DNA of 64,000 bases from JAQAZP01 sp965531145 (GTDB lineage: Bacteria > Acidobacteriota > JAQAZP01): contig CBESOE010000004.1 in the NCBI GenBank assembly GCA_965531145.1, forward strand, positions 29,671 through 93,670. The letters are read 5' to 3'. This document shows, one piece after another, positions 8,676-15,969 of the stretch. The notes beneath the pieces are model-generated. The model was not told the origin of the DNA, made no database searches, and worked only from the letters and a program-made list of their open reading frames with translations. The number at the start of each line of letters is the position of its first letter. The stretch's first letter is position 1. Made by a program: the position numbers and the translations under genes.

Positions 8676-9776
8676 ATGGAAATCCCTTTGGCCGCGGTTT
8701 CAGCCCCGGCTTCGGGTGTGCACAACATGATCGCATACAGGACCCTTGCCGTCCATATACTTGTTGCCCTTCTGTTCTTCCCGGGCATGGCCGCCCCGGT
8801 CGACGCCGGAGCGTCGCGGTGGTCGTTTGACGGGGTGAAACTCTATGGAATCAACGACTTCAGCAGTCTCCACTTTCACGGCGAGAAGCTGGTGGCCTTC
8901 CTCGATGACGTGAAACACTTCGGCAACTGCACCCTCATCGTCCTGGAACGCTCGGAGCGGGCCTGTGTCGGTGGGTGGTGGGGTCAGGTGAGGGACGGGG
9001 GGTATGTGCCCCAGTTCGGCGGCTACCTCCGTTTCCCCGCGGAGGACGGTGGATTCAATCCGGAGGCGCTGGCCAAACTGGAGTGGTACTGGTCCGAGGC
9101 CCGGGTCCGCGGGCTGTGGGTGATCACCACCCTGTGGAACCCCTGGGACACGAAGAAGTTCGGTGTCTGGCCGGCAATGCACGGCGCGGAATGCGGCGAG
9201 GAGAAGCAGCTGTTCCGGATCCCGGGAAACGGGAAAGCGCTGCAGCGGCAACTGGCCTTCACCCGCCTGGTGGCCGCGGCGGCGGCGAAGCACCCCAACG
9301 TGATCCTCAGCGACAACTGGGAGGAGGGATCCCCGAGGGTGGGAGTGAACCTCGCCTGGAAACAGAAAATCTACGCATCCGTGCGAGCGGCCGGGTTCAC
9401 CGGCCCGTATCTGGTCTACGTGGGTGACCGGCACGGCTTCGACGACCGGGAGGCGACCCTGCGCTGGGTGAAGAGTGAATCGGGCATCAACGGCATCCAG
9501 GTACACTACGAATATCCGTCCCCCGGCTCCCTGGGCCTGCGGCAGGACCAGCGGGTGGTGAACACCGAAGACGTGCAGCTGCTCCTCGGCCCCACCAAGG
9601 ACCAGCCGGAGAATCGCTGGATCCACCAGATCTACCGTCACGCCCGTGAGAGGGGCGCGGAGTGCTGTTACTGTATCTGTGACTGGCGCGACTTCATGCG
9701 CACCGACAAAGGGCCAGATCCGCTGAGCGGGATGCGGGAGGAGGCCCGCCGGCGGCTGGAGAAAGCTCAGCCCTGA
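8676..9776 (+). CDS. Exported protein, possible glycosidase-like TIM barrel
   Basis: The 366-residue protein carries a hydrophobic export signal at about residues 20-45. The mature part has the texture of a glycoside hydrolase TIM barrel: a first strand with GINDFSSLHFHG, a later strand with VITTLWNPWDTKKFGVWP, then SDNWEEGSP and IQVHYEYPSP. Acidic residues in the last two could be catalytic, but no CAZy family can be named by eye. The ATG at 8676 follows GAGG. An internal ATG at 8727 would give a more typical signal peptide and is a fair alternative. The 3' end overlaps the convergent thioredoxin gene by 10 nt. Confidence 0.62.
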   Translation: MEIPLAAVSAPASGVHNMIAYRTLAVHILVALLFFPGMAAPVDAGASRWSFDGVKLYGINDFSSLHFHGEKLVAFLDDVKHFGNCTLIVLERSERACVGGWWGQVRDGGYVPQFGGYLRFPAEDGGFNPEALAKLEWYWSEARVRGLWVITTLWNPWDTKKFGVWPAMHGAECGEEKQLFRIPGNGKALQRQLAFTRLVAAAAAKHPNVILSDNWEEGSPRVGVNLAWKQKIYASVRAAGFTGPYLVYVGDRHGFDDREATLRWVKSESGINGIQVHYEYPSPGSLGLRQDQRVVNTEDVQLLLGPTKDQPENRWIHQIYRHARERGAECCYCICDWRDFMRTDKGPDPLSGMREEARRRLEKAQP

Positions 9777-11116
9777 TCTGCCGCGTCCCCGGCCGGCTCC
9801 AGAAGTTCCAACAGCCGATCCCGGGTCTCCACATATTCCGGGTGCTCGCCCTTGTCCAGCTCAACCGCTTTTTCGGCGTACCCCAGGTCCGCTTCGGTGG
9901 GCTTGCCGCTGGACAGGGCGTGAGACGCCAGGGCGTGGTGGGCCACCGCCGTGGGGCAGAGTTCAAGCAGCTTCTCGGCGATGACCAGGGCGTCGGTGGT
10001 CTTGCCCAGCCCGCGTGTGATCTCGTAGTCCTCGGCCACTCGCCGTATCGTCCGATCTTCCATTGAGGCGAGATGCGCGGCCTTTTCCTCCGCGCTCATC
10101 TTCCCATAGCGCTCCCTCGCCTTATCCTGGGCGCCCGCAGGGCGACCGTCGGAAACGCCGGCGGCCAGTTCGCACTGCCGGCGCAGCAGATCGATGCGAT
10201 TGAGGGTACCGACCAGGCTCCACCGGCAAAGAGCGCTCAGCGCCTCGTAATCCCGCCGCTCCAGCAGGGCCTGCCGGCAGACCGTGCAGAACCCGGCGAG
10301 CACCTCAGCCGGGACATCGCCATCCTCCTTCAGCCGGTCGTAGAGCGCGAGTGTCTTCTCCTTCTGGTTCAGACCAAGATCGATGTCGATGATCTGCTCC
10401 AGGTCCTCGCGGTCGCCCTGACCGCTCTCCAGCCTTGCGGCCAGCTTCTCCCGCTCCACGGCCACCGCTTCCCGCGCCGGTGGGTAGTCCCCGGCCATGC
10501 CGCAAATGTCATTGACCAGCCGAGGCCTGTACCTCTGCGACATCAAATCGGTACCCAGACTGTCCAGCGCCTTCAGATACTCGGCCAGGGCTTCGTCCTT
10601 CTCGCCGGCCATCAAAAGGGCGGTGCCCAGCCTGTGCCGGGCCATGGCCTCGGGCCAGTAACCGGAGGCCAGTTCTTCCCGCGCCCGGGCCACGGCATCC
10701 TTCTCCGGGTGTTCCACCACTCTCCCGGCTGTTTTGAGGAACTTGTCGCTGTCCTGGTAGCCCTGGACCCGCTCCAGCTCGGTCCCGTCGGCACGGAGAA
10801 AGACGAGGGTCGGCATGGCCTTGACCAGAAAGCGCTTGCTAATGTCCTTCTGCTGATCCACATCGATCTTCAGCGACACAGCGTGTTTGTCGAGCCAAGC
10901 GATCACCTTTTCGTCGGCGAAGGTGGTGCTGTCCAGCTGCTTGCAGGGACCGCACCAGGTGGCGAAGAAATCGATGAAGACCACCTTCTCCTCAGCCCTG
11001 GCCCGGGCCAGTGCCTCGTCGATGGTCAGGTCGAGGAACGGGCCGCCGGCCGGGGCGGCAACCGTTACCAGCATGAACAGTGCCGGCAGAATCAGGTATG
11101 GACGCAGGTTGTTCAT
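9767..11116 (-). CDS. Exported thioredoxin-fold protein with a helical repeat C-terminus
   Basis: This 449-residue protein has a signal peptide (about 1-24) and a thioredoxin domain (about 28-140) with the active-site motif WCGPC (Cys55, Cys58) and a cis-Pro region MPTLVFL. The layout resembles DsbD-gamma/thioredoxin_7-type thiol reductases. Residues about 140-449 are helical and Ala/Leu/Glu-rich with TPR-like periodicity. The protein probably reduces or isomerises disulfides in the periplasm, perhaps while bound to a partner through the helical part. The ATG follows GAGGAGG. The gene converges on, and overlaps by 10 nt, the gene at 8676. Confidence 0.82.
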   Translation of the reverse strand: MNNLRPYLILPALFMLVTVAAPAGGPFLDLTIDEALARARAEEKVVFIDFFATWCGPCKQLDSTTFADEKVIAWLDKHAVSLKIDVDQQKDISKRFLVKAMPTLVFLRADGTELERVQGYQDSDKFLKTAGRVVEHPEKDAVARAREELASGYWPEAMARHRLGTALLMAGEKDEALAEYLKALDSLGTDLMSQRYRPRLVNDICGMAGDYPPAREAVAVEREKLAARLESGQGDREDLEQIIDIDLGLNQKEKTLALYDRLKEDGDVPAEVLAGFCTVCRQALLERRDYEALSALCRWSLVGTLNRIDLLRRQCELAAGVSDGRPAGAQDKARERYGKMSAEEKAAHLASMEDRTIRRVAEDYEITRGLGKTTDALVIAEKLLELCPTAVAHHALASHALSSGKPTEADLGYAEKAVELDKGEHPEYVETRDRLLELLEPAGDAADQG

Positions 11117-11248
11117 GGGACCTCCTCGGTTCAGACTACTTTACTCTGCCACATATTTACCAAAGAATAGAAAATCATTCCTCTCCGGTCAAGGTGAACG
11201 GGGAGAACCGCATTGACCGGTGATCGAATTGACGATAGGTTCGGTGGG

Positions 11249-11710
11249 ATGGACAACAAGCCGATCATTTTCACCGTGGGCCACTCGTCACTTGAGGAGG
11301 AGGCCCTGCTGCGTCTGCTCTCGGCCCACGGGGTGAAGGCCGTGGCCGACGTGCGCAGCGTCCCCGCATCCGGCCGGCACCCGCAGTTCAACCGGCGGGG
11401 GTTCGAGCCGTTTCTCGAGAAGGCCGGATTCCGCTACCTCTGGCTGGGGCGAGAACTGGGCGGGCTGCGAAAAGGGATGACCTACCAGGAGCACATGTCG
11501 ACGGAACTCTTTTCCACCGGCCTCGAGGTCCTGGAATGCATGGGCCGGGTGCGCCGCACCGCCATCCTCTGCGCCGAGCGGCACCACACCGACTGCCACC
11601 GCAAGCACATCGCCGACGCCCTGGTCCGCAGGGGGTGGCGGGTGGTGCACATCACCGAAGAAAATCGGGCGGAAGACCACCAGCTGCAGCAAACGCTGTT
11701 CGACAGCTAG
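11249..11710 (+). CDS. DUF488 family protein
   Basis: The 153-residue product matches the DUF488 family. It has the N-terminal TVGHSSL, the DVRSVPASGRHPQFNR segment, LGRELGG, and the Cys/His-rich LCAERHHTDCHR near the C-terminus. Family members are small cytoplasmic proteins of poorly known function, sometimes found near nucleic-acid-related genes. An ATG 36 nt upstream (11213) would add a 12-residue tail that is not typical of the family, so the internal ATG is preferred. The gene diverges from the thioredoxin gene and overlaps the convergent M16 gene by 4 nt. Confidence 0.85.
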   Translation: MDNKPIIFTVGHSSLEEEALLRLLSAHGVKAVADVRSVPASGRHPQFNRRGFEPFLEKAGFRYLWLGRELGGLRKGMTYQEHMSTELFSTGLEVLECMGRVRRTAILCAERHHTDCHRKHIADALVRRGWRVVHITEENRAEDHQLQQTLFDS

Positions 11711-13044
11711 TCCGGATTCCCCACCACCACCAGGACGTAGCGGCCGGCGTCGAGGAAACGGCGACCTGTCTCCAGAGCCGCGGCGGCATCCACATCCTTC
11801 AGAGTCTCGATGTGGTCGAGGACGTATCGATCGCCCAGGCCGAGCATCCGTGCTGAAATCATCATCCCGGCCAGCCCGTCCGGTGTGGCCGAGGCCAGCT
11901 CGTAGCTGCCGATCAGGTATTCCCGTGCCTCGGCCAGTTCCTGCAGGGTGATCCCGTCTTTCAGCAGTCGTTCCAGCTCACGGAGGATCAGGGCGGTGGC
12001 GGCATCGGTGCCGGCGCTGGCCGTGGCGGTGGCGATGGTGATCGGGCCGGCAGTGAGCCCGGCGCTGGCCGAGGAGTTGATCCCATAGGTCCGGCCCTCC
12101 TCCACCCGCACCGCCTGCATCAGCCGCGAGGAGAACCCGCCACCACCCAGCACGTAATTGAAGACCTGGAAGCGCTCCCAGTCCGGATCGGTGCGCCGGA
12201 TTCCGGGCCAGCCGAGAGTGATGCTCGACTGGGTCAGGCCCTTCATCGAGACTCGGACCACCCGCGGCTTTTCCAGCGTCACCCGTGGCGCCGGGACGGG
12301 CGGGAGGAGTTCTCCCGGTTCCCACTTCCCTGCCGTCTCATTGACCGCGGCGATAAAACGATCGGACTTGATGTTTCCCACCACCACCAGCTGCGCTCCA
12401 TCAGTACCGTAATAGCGGGCAAGTCGCTCCCCCGCATCCTTCAGGCCCGTGCGGCCCAGGGTGCGCCAGGTGGCGTTGCGACCCAGGGGGTGGTCTTCCC
12501 CGTACAGTTCGATCATCAACCGGCGACGGGCCACCGCACCGGGCCTGCTCTCATCCAGTTTCAGCTCCCCGCGCAGGCGATCCCGGGCGCGGGTAAGGTC
12601 AGCCTTGTCTATCCGTGGGTCGGCCACGGTCTGCACCAGCAGTTCCAGAAGCCGTTCGAAATCGGCGGCCAGTCCGCGGATCCAGAAGACCGTGTAATCG
12701 TTGGTGACGTAAGCGCCCGTCTGGCCACCCAATGCCTCCACCTGGCCCGCACGAACGTCGCTGAGGGTACGGGCCAGCAGCTCGGCCATCCCCTCCTTAC
12801 CCTGGGGGTCGTGCAGGCGGCCCACCGGCAGGCCCAACCGGAGGGTCACCAGGGGCAGTTCATCGTATCCGGCAAGTTGGCCGTGCAGCCCGTTCTCCAG
12901 ATTCACCACGGCGATGATCCCTGACTCGACCATCAGGGCTGCCGCCGGCACGTCGCTGAACAGGGCCACGCAGACGGGGATGAGGCAGAGCAGCAGACTG
13001 CCCACCACCAACCGGCCAGCGTGACTGTTTGACAGGTGCCTCAC
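11707..13044 (-). CDS. M16 peptidase-like protein, catalytically inactive subunit
   Basis: The product is about 445 residues with a signal peptide. It has the two-lobe M16 fold (NLENGLHGQL near the start, then PRVTLEKPRVVRVSMKGLTQSSITLGWPG at the lobe boundary), but the HXXEH zinc motif is absent, with KEGMAELLART at the equivalent site. Such inactive subunits pair with an active M16 subunit. The gene just upstream (13049-14488) encodes that subunit with HLFEH, so the two probably form a heterodimeric periplasmic peptidase. Two adjacent GTG codons (13047, 13044) follow GGAGG; 13044 has the better spacing. Confidence 0.85.
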   Translation of the reverse strand: MRHLSNSHAGRLVVGSLLLCLIPVCVALFSDVPAAALMVESGIIAVVNLENGLHGQLAGYDELPLVTLRLGLPVGRLHDPQGKEGMAELLARTLSDVRAGQVEALGGQTGAYVTNDYTVFWIRGLAADFERLLELLVQTVADPRIDKADLTRARDRLRGELKLDESRPGAVARRRLMIELYGEDHPLGRNATWRTLGRTGLKDAGERLARYYGTDGAQLVVVGNIKSDRFIAAVNETAGKWEPGELLPPVPAPRVTLEKPRVVRVSMKGLTQSSITLGWPGIRRTDPDWERFQVFNYVLGGGGFSSRLMQAVRVEEGRTYGINSSASAGLTAGPITIATATASAGTDAATALILRELERLLKDGITLQELAEAREYLIGSYELASATPDGLAGMMISARMLGLGDRYVLDHIETLKDVDAAAALETGRRFLDAGRYVLVVVGNPD

Positions 13045-13048
13045 CACC

Positions 13049-14488
13049 CTACCTCCCCAGCAGGCTCTTCAGAATCCCGAAGATCCAGTAAGTGAACCGG
13101 AACTCATCTGGTTTGATCCAGCCCACCACCGCGTTCTCCTCCGCCAGGTAGATCGCGGCCACCCGCCGCACGTCCCCGGCGGTCACCGCCTCGATGCGGG
13201 CCACGTGGTCCGCGAACCGTTCCGCATCCCCCTCGATCACCGTTGCCCACCCCAGGGCGCTGGCCGCCCCCTCCGGGCCGGAGAGGCCGAAGAGCCGGCG
13301 GACCAGCAACCGGCGGCGGGCCTGCCCAAGCTCGTCTTCCGGAACATCCTCTTCGCGCAGCCGGCGGACCTCCTCCCACATGGCCCGCTCCACAGTCTTT
13401 GATCGCACCGAGGGGAGGAAGACGGCAAAGGCCACCAGGCCGGAGGGGTCGATGGTGCGCTCGAAAATGGTGTCGACGTAGACCGCCAACCGCTGCTCGC
13501 GGACCAGGCTGTTGGTCAGCCGCGCCCGGCTGCCACCGGTGAGCAGTTCGCGGACAACCTCCAGGGCGGGGTAGTCCGGGTGTGAGGCCTCGGGTGTATG
13601 AAAACCGAGGCCCACCACCGGTACCTCCACCGGCAGTTCCAGGGTGTGGCGGGCCAGTTCCTCACCATAGGGCTCCGGTGTTGGCGACGGGCGCTCCAGT
13701 GCCGCGCCCACCGGCACCGGCCCGAAGTGGCGGCGAACCAGTTGCTCGACTTCGAGCTTGTCCACACTCCCGGCCACCACCAGCACCGCATTGCCCGGCT
13801 GGTAGTAGCGGTGGTAGAAGTCGCGGCACTGCTCCACGGTGAAGCTGTTCAGCTGCTCGGCATCACCCAGCACATCGTGGCGGTAGGAGTGGACGGTGAA
13901 GAAGAGTTTCTTGTACCAGGAATAGGCAGCGCCCAGCTGGTCGTTCTCCATCCGCAGCCGCAGTTCCTCCAGCACCACTTGGCGCTCGGTATCCAGCATC
14001 CCGGCGTCCAGGGCCAAATTGGCCATGCGATCCGCTTCCAGCTCCAGGGCCAGTTCCAGGCGCTGCGCCGGCAGGGTCTCGTGGTAAACGGTGACGTCCT
14101 CGCTGGTCCAGGCGTTGCTCCGCCCCCCCACCGCCTGGATCCGGCGGATGAACTCCTCGGGGCCCACCGTGTCGGTCCCGCGAAACATCATGTGTTCGAA
14201 GAGGTGGGCCAGGCCGTGCTCACCCTCCCCCTCGTCCCGGCCGCCCACGCGGTACCAGACCTGCACCGCCACCGCCCCGGAAGATTCGTCGGGAAGCACG
14301 AGGACTTCGAGGCCGTTATCCAGAGTGAAGGTATGGAGGGGATCGCAGAACGCTGGTGGGACAACAGCACAGGCAAGAAGGAGGGAGAGAAGAAGAAAAA
14401 ATCGGGGACAGGCACCGCTGCCCTTCGGGAATCGTTGCCAGTCCCCATTTTTTCCAGTCCCCATTTTTGACAACGAAAAGGCCGTCAT
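13049..14488 (-). CDS. M16 zinc metallopeptidase, active subunit
   Basis: The 479-residue protein carries the inverted zinc motif HLFEH (His95, Glu98, His99) and a downstream VVLEE (Glu174/175) that supplies the third zinc ligand, as in pitrilysin/insulinase family enzymes. A hydrophobic export signal lies at about 29-47. It likely degrades peptides in the periplasm together with the inactive subunit encoded 4 nt downstream. The first 30 codons are odd: they are encoded by a repeat element (14396-14468) containing two copies of a 15-16-bp unit, and either ATG 14488 or ATG 14464 could be the start. The signal peptide itself begins inside this element. Confidence 0.88.
   Translation of the reverse strand: MTAFSLSKMGTGKNGDWQRFPKGSGACPRFFLLLSLLLACAVVPPAFCDPLHTFTLDNGLEVLVLPDESSGAVAVQVWYRVGGRDEGEGEHGLAHLFEHMMFRGTDTVGPEEFIRRIQAVGGRSNAWTSEDVTVYHETLPAQRLELALELEADRMANLALDAGMLDTERQVVLEELRLRMENDQLGAAYSWYKKLFFTVHSYRHDVLGDAEQLNSFTVEQCRDFYHRYYQPGNAVLVVAGSVDKLEVEQLVRRHFGPVPVGAALERPSPTPEPYGEELARHTLELPVEVPVVGLGFHTPEASHPDYPALEVVRELLTGGSRARLTNSLVREQRLAVYVDTIFERTIDPSGLVAFAVFLPSVRSKTVERAMWEEVRRLREEDVPEDELGQARRRLLVRRLFGLSGPEGAASALGWATVIEGDAERFADHVARIEAVTAGDVRRVAAIYLAEENAVVGWIKPDEFRFTYWIFGILKSLLGR
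14396..14468. repeat. REP-like imperfect inverted repeat with tandem duplicated arm
   Basis: The left arm (14396-14414, containing TCGGGGACAGGCA after an A-run) pairs imperfectly with the right arm (14436-14453, TGCCAGTCCCCA then a T-run). The unit CCAGTCCCCATTTTT is then repeated at 14454-14468. The design (A/T-run flank, GGGGxCAGGxxC core, short loop) resembles the perfect element at 31716-31805 and elements often associated with REP-type tyrosine transposases. It lies inside the 5' end of the M16 peptidase gene. Confidence 0.6.
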
Positions 14489-14516
14489 TGGGCCTCAGAT
14501 CCAGGTTTAACCGCTT

Positions 14517-14960
14517 CTATGCGATCTCCACCAGCTCGATATCGAAGGTCAGATCCTTGCCGGCCAGCGGGTGGTTGGCATCAAGGGTCACCTCGTCGTC
14601 GGTGATCCCGGTGATGGTGAAGTTCACCCGGTGCGCATCACCCTCGCCCTCGGCTTCGGACCGGCCCTCCAGCTGGCGACCCAGTTTCAGCTCCAGGCCC
14701 TCGGGCATCTCCGAACGTTTGGCCTTGATCACCATCTCGTCACGGTGCGGGCCGTAGGCCTGGTCCGAGGTGATTTCCACGGTGCGGGTGTCGCCCACGG
14801 CAAGGCCTTCCACCGCTTTCTCGAACCCGGGGATGACCTCGCTCTTGCCCAGGGTGAAGGAGAGCGGATCGCTCCCCTTGCTGGTATCGAACTCCTTGCC
14901 GTCGGCCATTCTCCCGGTATAGTGGATCTTGACCGCGTCGCCGCTCTTTGCTTTGCTCAT
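14517..14960 (-). CDS. SlyD-like FKBP-type peptidyl-prolyl isomerase
   Basis: The 147-residue protein has the FKBP core (VKIHYTGRMADGKEFDTS, GKSEVIPGFEKAVEGLAVGD) interrupted by an insert-in-flap chaperone segment (about 70-120). It returns to the FKBP fold at DANHPLAGKDLTFDIELV, which is the SlyD arrangement. It should catalyse prolyl isomerisation and act as a chaperone, probably in the cytoplasm since no signal peptide precedes the fold. The His-rich metal-binding tail of E. coli SlyD is absent. ATG 14960 is chosen; an upstream in-frame start would overlap the cyclophilin gene and add 40 unrelated residues. A second isomerase gene lies directly upstream. Confidence 0.9.
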   Translation of the reverse strand: MSKAKSGDAVKIHYTGRMADGKEFDTSKGSDPLSFTLGKSEVIPGFEKAVEGLAVGDTRTVEITSDQAYGPHRDEMVIKAKRSEMPEGLELKLGRQLEGRSEAEGEGDAHRVNFTITGITDDEVTLDANHPLAGKDLTFDIELVEIA

Positions 14961-15069
14961 ACACTTGTTTTCCGGCCGGGTCCTTCGCCCGGCAGCGGAA
15001 CACTCCTCATGGTTATGTGAGTACACCTTCAGATCTTGTCCGAGCCCCGAATCGGGCCCGTAACCGGTG

Positions 15070-15864
15070 TTACTTGACAAATATTTCGACTTTCTCCATC
15101 ACGTCGCCCTGGCCCCGCTGGGTCCGGGGGTCGACGATCATCAGGGTGTCCACCACGCTCAACCCGCGGACGATCACGCCGAAGGCAGTGTGCTTGCCGT
15201 TGAGCCCCTTGAACGCCTGTTTGCCGGTAACCAGGAAAAACTGGCTGGTGTTGGTGTTGGGGCCGGCGTTGGCCATGGCGATCACGCCCCGCTCCACCTT
15301 CAGGGAGGGCAGCGAGTTGTCGAACTTGTAGCCCAGCGCGGTGTAGAACTCCTCCACCGAGCGGTCGCCAAAAGTCTGCAGCTGTTCCCGGTTGGGAGGC
15401 GGAATGATGAAATTGGCCTTCTTCACCGTAATCTTGTCCAGCCCCAGGGCGGTGGCGCTGATCTCGTTGGGATAGTGGTAGGGGCCGTTGCTGATCCCGG
15501 GCAGGATGCCACCCTGGGCCATGAAGCCCTCGATCACCCGGTGGAACTTGCTGCCGTCGTAAAGGCCGTTGCGCGCCAGGTTGATGAAGCTGGTCACGGT
15601 GTACGGCGCGGCCGCCACGTCAAACTTGATGGTGATCGGGCCCTTGGTGGTGGTGATCACCGCAAAGTATTCTTTGGCCGGATCCACTTCGGGGCCGGCG
15701 GGCTTGGAGATCATGCTCCCCGACTTGGCCAGTTTCTCCGCCCCCTCGGGCACACCCGGTGCCGGGCCTTCGCCTGCCGGCGCCGCGCAGCAGACCAGCA
15801 GGGCCAGGATGGCGGTCAGGGCGATACGATTGACATGACTGTTGGTATTCATCCTCTGGAACAT
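15070..15864 (-). CDS. Exported cyclophilin-type peptidyl-prolyl isomerase
   Basis: This 264-residue protein has an export signal with a possible lipobox (ALLVCC) near residue 25, then a cyclophilin domain from about residue 66. Core motifs are FINLARNGLYDGSKFHRVIEGFMAQGG, where FHR and Q line the active site, and VIAMANAGPNTNTSQFFLV. It should catalyse prolyl isomerisation of envelope proteins. The start at 15864 has AAGGAG about 10 nt upstream; an ATG at codon 5 is possible. It lies just upstream of the SlyD-like gene (109-nt gap), so the two isomerases may be co-transcribed. Confidence 0.9.
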   Translation of the reverse strand: MFQRMNTNSHVNRIALTAILALLVCCAAPAGEGPAPGVPEGAEKLAKSGSMISKPAGPEVDPAKEYFAVITTTKGPITIKFDVAAAPYTVTSFINLARNGLYDGSKFHRVIEGFMAQGGILPGISNGPYHYPNEISATALGLDKITVKKANFIIPPPNREQLQTFGDRSVEEFYTALGYKFDNSLPSLKVERGVIAMANAGPNTNTSQFFLVTGKQAFKGLNGKHTAFGVIVRGLSVVDTLMIVDPRTQRGQGDVMEKVEIFVK

Positions 15865-15936
15865 TCTTCGAAAACTCCTTTTGCTCGAATCACCGCACCC
15901 CCGGGTCGTCCGGGGATCGGGTTTGCAATAGCGAAA

Positions 15937-15956
15937 GACCGGCCCCGGGGCCGGTC
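15937..15956 (-). terminator. Putative terminator for the PEGA/FG-GAP gene
   Basis: A perfect 20-nt palindrome (GACCGGCCCC and its complement) lies 13 nt after the stop codon of the gene at 15970-18789. It is followed on the minus strand by TCTTTCG. The T-run is weak, so efficiency is uncertain. Confidence 0.5.
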
Positions 15957-15969
15957 CGGACTTTATGCC

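Noticed and set aside
14961..15080. A 40-residue N-terminal extension of the SlyD-like protein
   Set aside because: It would overlap the end of the cyclophilin gene and has no similarity to the FKBP fold; ATG 14960 begins the domain directly.
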